In this document: piece after piece, positions 49,247 to 52,954 of the stretch
Layout of the letters: every line of letters starts with the position of its first letter
Position numbering within the stretch: the first letter of the stretch is position 1
Source of the DNA: JANQIV01 sp050117315
GTDB taxonomy: Bacteria; Bacteroidota; Ignavibacteria; Ignavibacteriales; Melioribacteraceae
Assembly (NCBI GenBank): GCA_050117315.1
Contig: JASFMY010000033.1
Span: 1-52,954, forward strand
Direction of reading: 5' to 3'
Length of the DNA: 52,954 bases
Notes under the pieces: generated by a model
The model's input: only the letters and a program-made list of their open reading frames with translations
Databases searched by the model: none
What the model was told of the DNA's origin: nothing
Translations under genes and position numbers: made by a program

Positions 49247-50470
49247 TTAATTACTTATCGTGCTGCTGATTTTGTTAAAATCTTTCCCGGTCGGATTCTG
49301 ATATATTCCCAGTTCAAATAAAGGAACTACCGCAAAGAAATGATCAAATATGTCCGCCTGTATTTCTTCATAAGGGATCCATTCTGTTGTGCTTGTGAAA
49401 ACGTATATCTCTATCGGTATCCCGTTAGGACCGGGCGCAAGCTGTCTTATCAAAAATGTTAATCCTTTATGAATATCTTCCCGGTTTCTTAAATATGCTT
49501 TTATATATTCCCTGAATGTACCGATATTTGTTAATCTTCTGCCGTTAATAAGTTCGCTTGTATCTACTGCTTTCTCTTCATTGTATTTGGCAATTTCATT
49601 TTTTTTGTTTTTTATATAGTCGGTAATAAGTTGAAACTTCTCAAATTTTTTAAGCATCTCTTCATCGCAGAATTTAACGGTTGAGAGATCAATGTATATC
49701 GGGCGTTTAATTCTTCTTCCGCCCATTTCCTGCATTCCGCGCCAGTTTTTGAATGATACTTCAACTAGTTTATGCGTGGGGAAGACGGAAATTGTTTTAT
49801 CAAAATTTCTTACTTTTATCGTGTGAAGAGCAATATCCATAATATCCCCGTCAATGCCGAATTGCGGGACCTCAATCCAGTCGCCCACTTTTACAAGGTC
49901 GTATGAAGTAATTTGAATGCTGGCAATAAACGAAAGGATTGTATCTCGGAAAACGAGTATCAGCACCGCGGTCATAGCGCCTATACCGGTTATAAGCGTC
50001 ATCGGGTTTTGATTGGTGATTATTCCTATAATTATTACACCGCCGATAATGTACATTATCAAACTTATAATCTGCAGGTAACCTTTAATAGGGCGGGTTA
50101 AATGCTTGCCTTGTTTTTCCCAGATTTCGTTAAAGGCATTTATAACAGTGCCGATTGAAAGAAGGACCAGCAACGCTATTAGAGCCTCGGAAAAATTTTT
50201 AAAGAAAACTTCGATTTCGGGAGCGAGGTACAGAAAATTATAAATCACAATAATAGGTGCAATAAAGGCAAGTTTCTTCAATAATTTATCGCTAACTAAG
50301 ATATCGTCGTATTTGGTTTTTGTTCTTCTTACAAGTTTATGAATTGTTGAAAAAATTATTTTTCTCGTTATCAAGTAAGTGATATAAGCCAGTAATAATA
50401 TACCTACAAAAATTAATGTGCTTTTTAGTAGATGATATTGATCAAGCCAATGTAAAATTTCGTCAAACAT
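49247..50470 (-). CDS. Small-conductance mechanosensitive channel (MscS/YbdG-type)
   Basis: The 407-residue protein has about five membrane helices in residues 15-180, the last being the pore helix around MTAVLILVFRDTILSFIASIQ, and then the beta domain with KVGDWIEVPQFGIDGDIMDI. The long C-terminal cytoplasmic part (SFKNWRGMQEMGGRRIKRP onward) resembles YbdG/MscM-type channels. It would release solutes after osmotic downshock. It lies ten bases after the GNAT gene. Confidence 0.92.
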   Translation of the reverse strand: MFDEILHWLDQYHLLKSTLIFVGILLLAYITYLITRKIIFSTIHKLVRRTKTKYDDILVSDKLLKKLAFIAPIIVIYNFLYLAPEIEVFFKNFSEALIALLVLLSIGTVINAFNEIWEKQGKHLTRPIKGYLQIISLIMYIIGGVIIIGIITNQNPMTLITGIGAMTAVLILVFRDTILSFIASIQITSYDLVKVGDWIEVPQFGIDGDIMDIALHTIKVRNFDKTISVFPTHKLVEVSFKNWRGMQEMGGRRIKRPIYIDLSTVKFCDEEMLKKFEKFQLITDYIKNKKNEIAKYNEEKAVDTSELINGRRLTNIGTFREYIKAYLRNREDIHKGLTFLIRQLAPGPNGIPIEIYVFTSTTEWIPYEEIQADIFDHFFAVVPLFELGIYQNPTGKDFNKISSTISN

Positions 50471-50480
50471 AGATAATCCT

Positions 50481-50972
50481 TTAATTTTCCGAATCTGCCA
50501 ATCTTAAAAGCGGTTCACCTGTTAGTCTGAATATTGTCCATTCGTCCATTGGAACAGCGCCGATGCTTTTATAAAAATTTATTGCCGGTTCATTCCAGTC
50601 AAGAACCGCCCATTCAAACCTGCCGCATCCTTTTTCAACTGCTATTTTTGCAATATGTGTCAACATTTTTTTCCCGATTCCTTTGCCCCGCATTTCAGGC
50701 AAAACAAAAATATCTTCCAAATACAAACCGGGTTTAGCCAAAAAAGTGGAGAAATTATAGAAGTAAACAGCAAAAGCAACAGGCTTATCATCCCGGTAAC
50801 AGATTAAAGCCTCCACATTGGAACCTTCACCAAAAATATTTTTTTCGATTAATTCTTCCGTGGCTTCAACTTCGTGTTCAAGTTTTTCATACTTTGCAAG
50901 TTGGTTGATAAAATAGAGAATTATTTCCGAATCTTTTTTTTCAGCTTTCCGTATTAACAAGCTGTCAGCCAT
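50481..50972 (-). CDS. GNAT acetyltransferase (spermidine/thialysine acetyltransferase-like)
   Basis: The 163-residue enzyme carries YLEDIFVLPEMRGKGIGKKM, the acetyl-CoA binding motif A with (R/Q)GxG(I/V)G, and FEWAVLDWNEPAINFYKSIG, the family's motif B. The motif placement resembles SAT-type diamine or thialysine acetyltransferases, so a polyamine substrate is possible given the polyamine genes elsewhere in the window. It is the first gene of the GNAT-MscS-cupin operon. Confidence 0.88.
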   Translation of the reverse strand: MADSLLIRKAEKKDSEIILYFINQLAKYEKLEHEVEATEELIEKNIFGEGSNVEALICYRDDKPVAFAVYFYNFSTFLAKPGLYLEDIFVLPEMRGKGIGKKMLTHIAKIAVEKGCGRFEWAVLDWNEPAINFYKSIGAVPMDEWTIFRLTGEPLLRLADSEN

Positions 50973-51089
50973 TTGTCACCTTAAAATAGTTATTGATATA
51001 ATAATGAATTGTAAAGTTAAAAAAATATTGACATAACTTTTGTTGACAAATTTAAATATTTGTAAAAGTTTTTTTATGATAGGTTATAT

Positions 51090-51728
51090 TCATTTTTGCT
51101 TTCCCCGGTAACGACGCACTTTAGCCAGGTTGCCGCAGTCTTTCATATCGCACCACTGGCGGCTCCCGTTTTTGCTTGTATCGAGAAAGAGCCACCCGCA
51201 ATTGTCTCCCGGGCATTCTTTTACACGGTGAAGCCTATCCGATACCAAAAGTTCTGCTGCAGAAAGCGCTATGTGTCGGATTATACTTTCCGGTTCACCT
51301 GCGTCTGATTCAAAATTCCATTTGAACTTGTTTGAATCAAAAAAAAGCTTTTGTTGCTCACGTGCCTCGGCGCATTCATTATTCAATAGATCTATATCTT
51401 CCCGGGATTGCTCGTTTTCTTCAATAAGATTTATAAAAATTTTGTAAATAACCTCCCGCAATGCAATAGCTCTTTGAAAATTTTTTTTTGCTGCTTTTTC
51501 ATTTTGAACGGTGAAAAGATTCAGTTTTTTAACGGAAGACTCATTTAAAATTCCTATCGCATTGCCCCAATCAACGAGGTCTGCAAAGTTTCCCAGTTTA
51601 TCGGCTATTATTTTATAATTAAGGGGAGCTTCACCCTCCTGCCTGGTACGTCCGCCGACGGAATTTATAAAATCCAGGCTTATCTGTCCCCCAACAAATT
51701 TCCATTTTTTTATTTCATTTTCAGCCAT
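51090..51728 (-). CDS. CGNR zinc-finger transcription regulator (ABATE domain)
   Basis: The 212-residue protein has an N-terminal ABATE-type ligand-sensing domain starting FVGGQISLDFINSVGGR and a C-terminal CGNR zinc finger (CPGDNCGWLFLDTSKNGSRQ, then WCDMKDCGN). Proteins of this class are putative stress-related regulators. It is divergent from an ABM-DinB gene, and the 142-base gap between them holds a regular operator array. Confidence 0.9.
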   Translation of the reverse strand: MAENEIKKWKFVGGQISLDFINSVGGRTRQEGEAPLNYKIIADKLGNFADLVDWGNAIGILNESSVKKLNLFTVQNEKAAKKNFQRAIALREVIYKIFINLIEENEQSREDIDLLNNECAEAREQQKLFFDSNKFKWNFESDAGEPESIIRHIALSAAELLVSDRLHRVKECPGDNCGWLFLDTSKNGSRQWCDMKDCGNLAKVRRYRGKQK

Positions 51729-51745
51729 ATTTTCCTCAAGATGAC

Positions 51746-51822
51746 GTAACCATTAAAAACAATTTGACTGGTTACATTTAAAGTGTTATTTTGTAACCGG
51801 CATTCAAAATATAACTGGTTAC
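51746..51822. promoter_or_regulatory. Four-site operator array GTAACC/GGTTAC
   Basis: GTAACC at 51746-51751 and 51793-51798 alternate with GGTTAC at 51770-51775 and 51817-51822. Each GTAACC-N18-GGTTAC pair has identical geometry and the two pairs are 47 bases apart. The inner pair also gives GGTTACA-N15-TGTAACC. The array lies between two divergent genes, so the CGNR protein probably binds it (inferred). Confidence 0.7.
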
Positions 51823-51870
51823 ACAAGAAAAAGCAATTAATCCAAACAATCAAAAAAACAAGAGGGAAAA

Positions 51871-52650
51871 ATGATAACAAGAATGTGGCACGGCAAAACA
51901 AAAAAAGAAGATGCAGATATTTACAGGCAATATATTATCGACACGGGAGTTCAGGATTATTTAAAGACAGACGGGAATCTCGATGTTCAAATATGGCAGA
52001 AGGATGATGGGGAAGAAACTCACATCCGGACAGTAACACGCTGGAAAGATATTGAAGTAGTTAAAGCTTTTGCAGGCGATGATTATGAAAAAGCAAGGTA
52101 TTATCCCGAAGATGGTAAATATCTTTGTGAACTTGAACCGGAAGTAAAGCATTACAAAACATTTGTATTCTCAAACAATCAAATGAAAAACTACATCCGG
52201 CAGTTAGAGGAATTATATGACGGTGATAACTGGACCGACGAAACTTTTATGAAAAAACTTGGTTCCCTTAAAAAAGAAAAAGCATTTGAACAGCCTGTCC
52301 CGGGAAAACATTCTGTTGCAGAAGTTTTGTGGCATTGTATTTACTGGAGAAAAGTCCTGTTGAAAAGAATGGAAGGAGATTTTGAATTCAAGAAAATGAC
52401 GGAGAAAGAACAAAACTTCCTTCCCTTGGAGAAATTGAAAGAAAAAGGATGGGATGCACTGCTTTCAGAATTTAATGAAATTAACGAACTGCTTATAAAT
52501 TGTCTAAAATCAAAAAACGATGACTTTCTTGAACAGGAATATACATCCGGTTTTAATTACAGGTATTTGATTGAAGGGATAATTTCCCATGATTTTTATC
52601 ACCTGGGGCAGATTGGGTTTATAATTTCGATACTGAATCCTGACTTCTGA
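51871..52650 (+). CDS. ABM monooxygenase-like and DinB domain fusion
   Basis: The 259-residue protein joins two domains. Residues 1-95 look like a ferredoxin-fold antibiotic-biosynthesis-monooxygenase domain (MITRMWHGKTKKEDADIY, VVKAFAGDDYEKARYYPED). Residues 110-259 are a DinB-like four-helix bundle with a possible three-histidine metal site: His in AEVLWHCIYWR and two in SHDFYHLGQIG. DinB-like proteins are often thiol-dependent transferases or stress-induced proteins. It is divergent from the CGNR regulator and probably under its control. AGAGGG precedes the ATG. Confidence 0.82.
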   Translation: MITRMWHGKTKKEDADIYRQYIIDTGVQDYLKTDGNLDVQIWQKDDGEETHIRTVTRWKDIEVVKAFAGDDYEKARYYPEDGKYLCELEPEVKHYKTFVFSNNQMKNYIRQLEELYDGDNWTDETFMKKLGSLKKEKAFEQPVPGKHSVAEVLWHCIYWRKVLLKRMEGDFEFKKMTEKEQNFLPLEKLKEKGWDALLSEFNEINELLINCLKSKNDDFLEQEYTSGFNYRYLIEGIISHDFYHLGQIGFIISILNPDF

Positions 52651-52811
52651 CGCGAAGCCGAAAAAGAAAAGATCATGACTGTAACTTATTAATATAAGAG
52701 ATTTTAATTTTTAGTTGGTTCAATTTTACCGCACTAATGGCTATTTATGAACATGCTTTCAATAAGAAAAGTAAAAACTAAATCCCAAAACCAATTTGAC
52801 TTGTGTTTATA

Positions 52812-52834
52812 TAGAGTTTCTGCAAAATTATCTA
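52812..52834 (-). repeat. Dispersed element, solitary 3' end (reverse)
   Basis: The reverse strand reads TAGATAATTTTGCAGAAAC then TCTA, nearly the same as the solitary end at 11760-11787. No hairpin part is attached. Confidence 0.6.
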
Positions 52835-52865
52835 TACACATTCCGAAATGGAATTGAGGAAAAAT

Positions 52866-52954
52866 TACCCAGGGACTAAAAGATGGAGTTTAGTTCCAAC
52901 AAATTGCCTTATTTCATCTCTGAATTTTTCTGAGTTTTCAAAAAAACCTAATAC
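52866..52954 (-). CDS. Unidentified ORF cut by the right edge
   Basis: A minus-strand frame enters from the right edge and reads VLGFFENSEKFRDEIRQFVG, then a KLHLLVPG ending and TAA. The product is not recognised, and whether it is a gene cannot be told from 29 codons. Confidence 0.3.

Overview
The window is AT-rich chromosomal DNA from a member of the Bacteroidota/Chlorobiota/Ignavibacteriota group, most likely an Ignavibacteriales-type bacterium (inference). Supporting signs are a leftover type IX secretion C-terminal sorting domain (41609-41802), a shortened Bacteroidota-like RNA polymerase omega, weak or absent Shine-Dalgarno sequences before many genes, several TTG starts, a SUF operon with SufT and a bacilliredoxin, and an [FeFe]-hydrogenase maturase (hydE). 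No rRNA, tRNA or CRISPR array was seen.

Layout. 1-2821: the edge of an IS3-type transposase, a dispersed repeat and priA. 2822-8640: an accessory stretch with a RelB/YafQ toxin-antitoxin pair, a broken brnT next to an intact antitoxin, a DUF262-HNH defence-type nuclease framed by short inverted repeats, a group II intron remnant, a subtilisin-like protease and two 21-bp minisatellites. 8645-16316: a radical SAM/SPASM protein, a small DsrE/membrane/exported-protein operon, a secreted phosphoesterase, an Fpg/Nei glycosylase, hydE and a DUF1460 amidase-like protein. 16313-24071: family 4 uracil-DNA glycosylase-dnaB-DUF1460, yicC-gmk-rpoZ, and an envelope operon (YkuD-like protein, Omp85 protein, glycosyltransferase). 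24212-30793: maeB and the translation block rplM-rpsI-rpsB-tsf-pyrH-frr. 31570-34787: an epimerase remnant, a SpeD-SpeE fusion and a ureohydrolase, together a polyamine module. 34839-41433: an Rrf2 regulator and the sufBCDS-sufT-bacilliredoxin operon, with a candidate promoter/operator before sufB. 41600-48922: a repeat-rich zone with an internally deleted chemoreceptor, the sorting-domain remnant, an aminotransferase, an exported protein plus patatin lipase, and a Na+/Ca2+ exchanger. 48923-52650: a GNAT-MscS-cupin operon and a CGNR regulator divergent from an ABM-DinB fusion. The right edge cuts an unidentified ORF.

The most unusual content is non-coding. Three unrelated-looking minisatellites share a 21-bp unit (6275-6589, 8496-8630, and 48245-48510 as 42-bp dimers). 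A hairpin-bearing dispersed element ends in TTTTGCAGAAACTCTA and occurs as whole or partial copies at five places. An approximately 110-bp repeat occurs in inverted orientation around a 3.6-kb block, with a third copy joined to the sorting-domain fragment. Inverted hexanucleotide microsatellites lie at two junctions of the suf locus. A geometrically regular GTAACC/GGTTAC operator array lies between the CGNR gene and the ABM-DinB gene. Protein-level oddities are a YkuD domain with Ser at the expected catalytic Cys, a chemoreceptor lacking its HAMP region and signalling tip, a SpeD-SpeE fusion, and an S2 protein with a roughly 100-residue charged tail.
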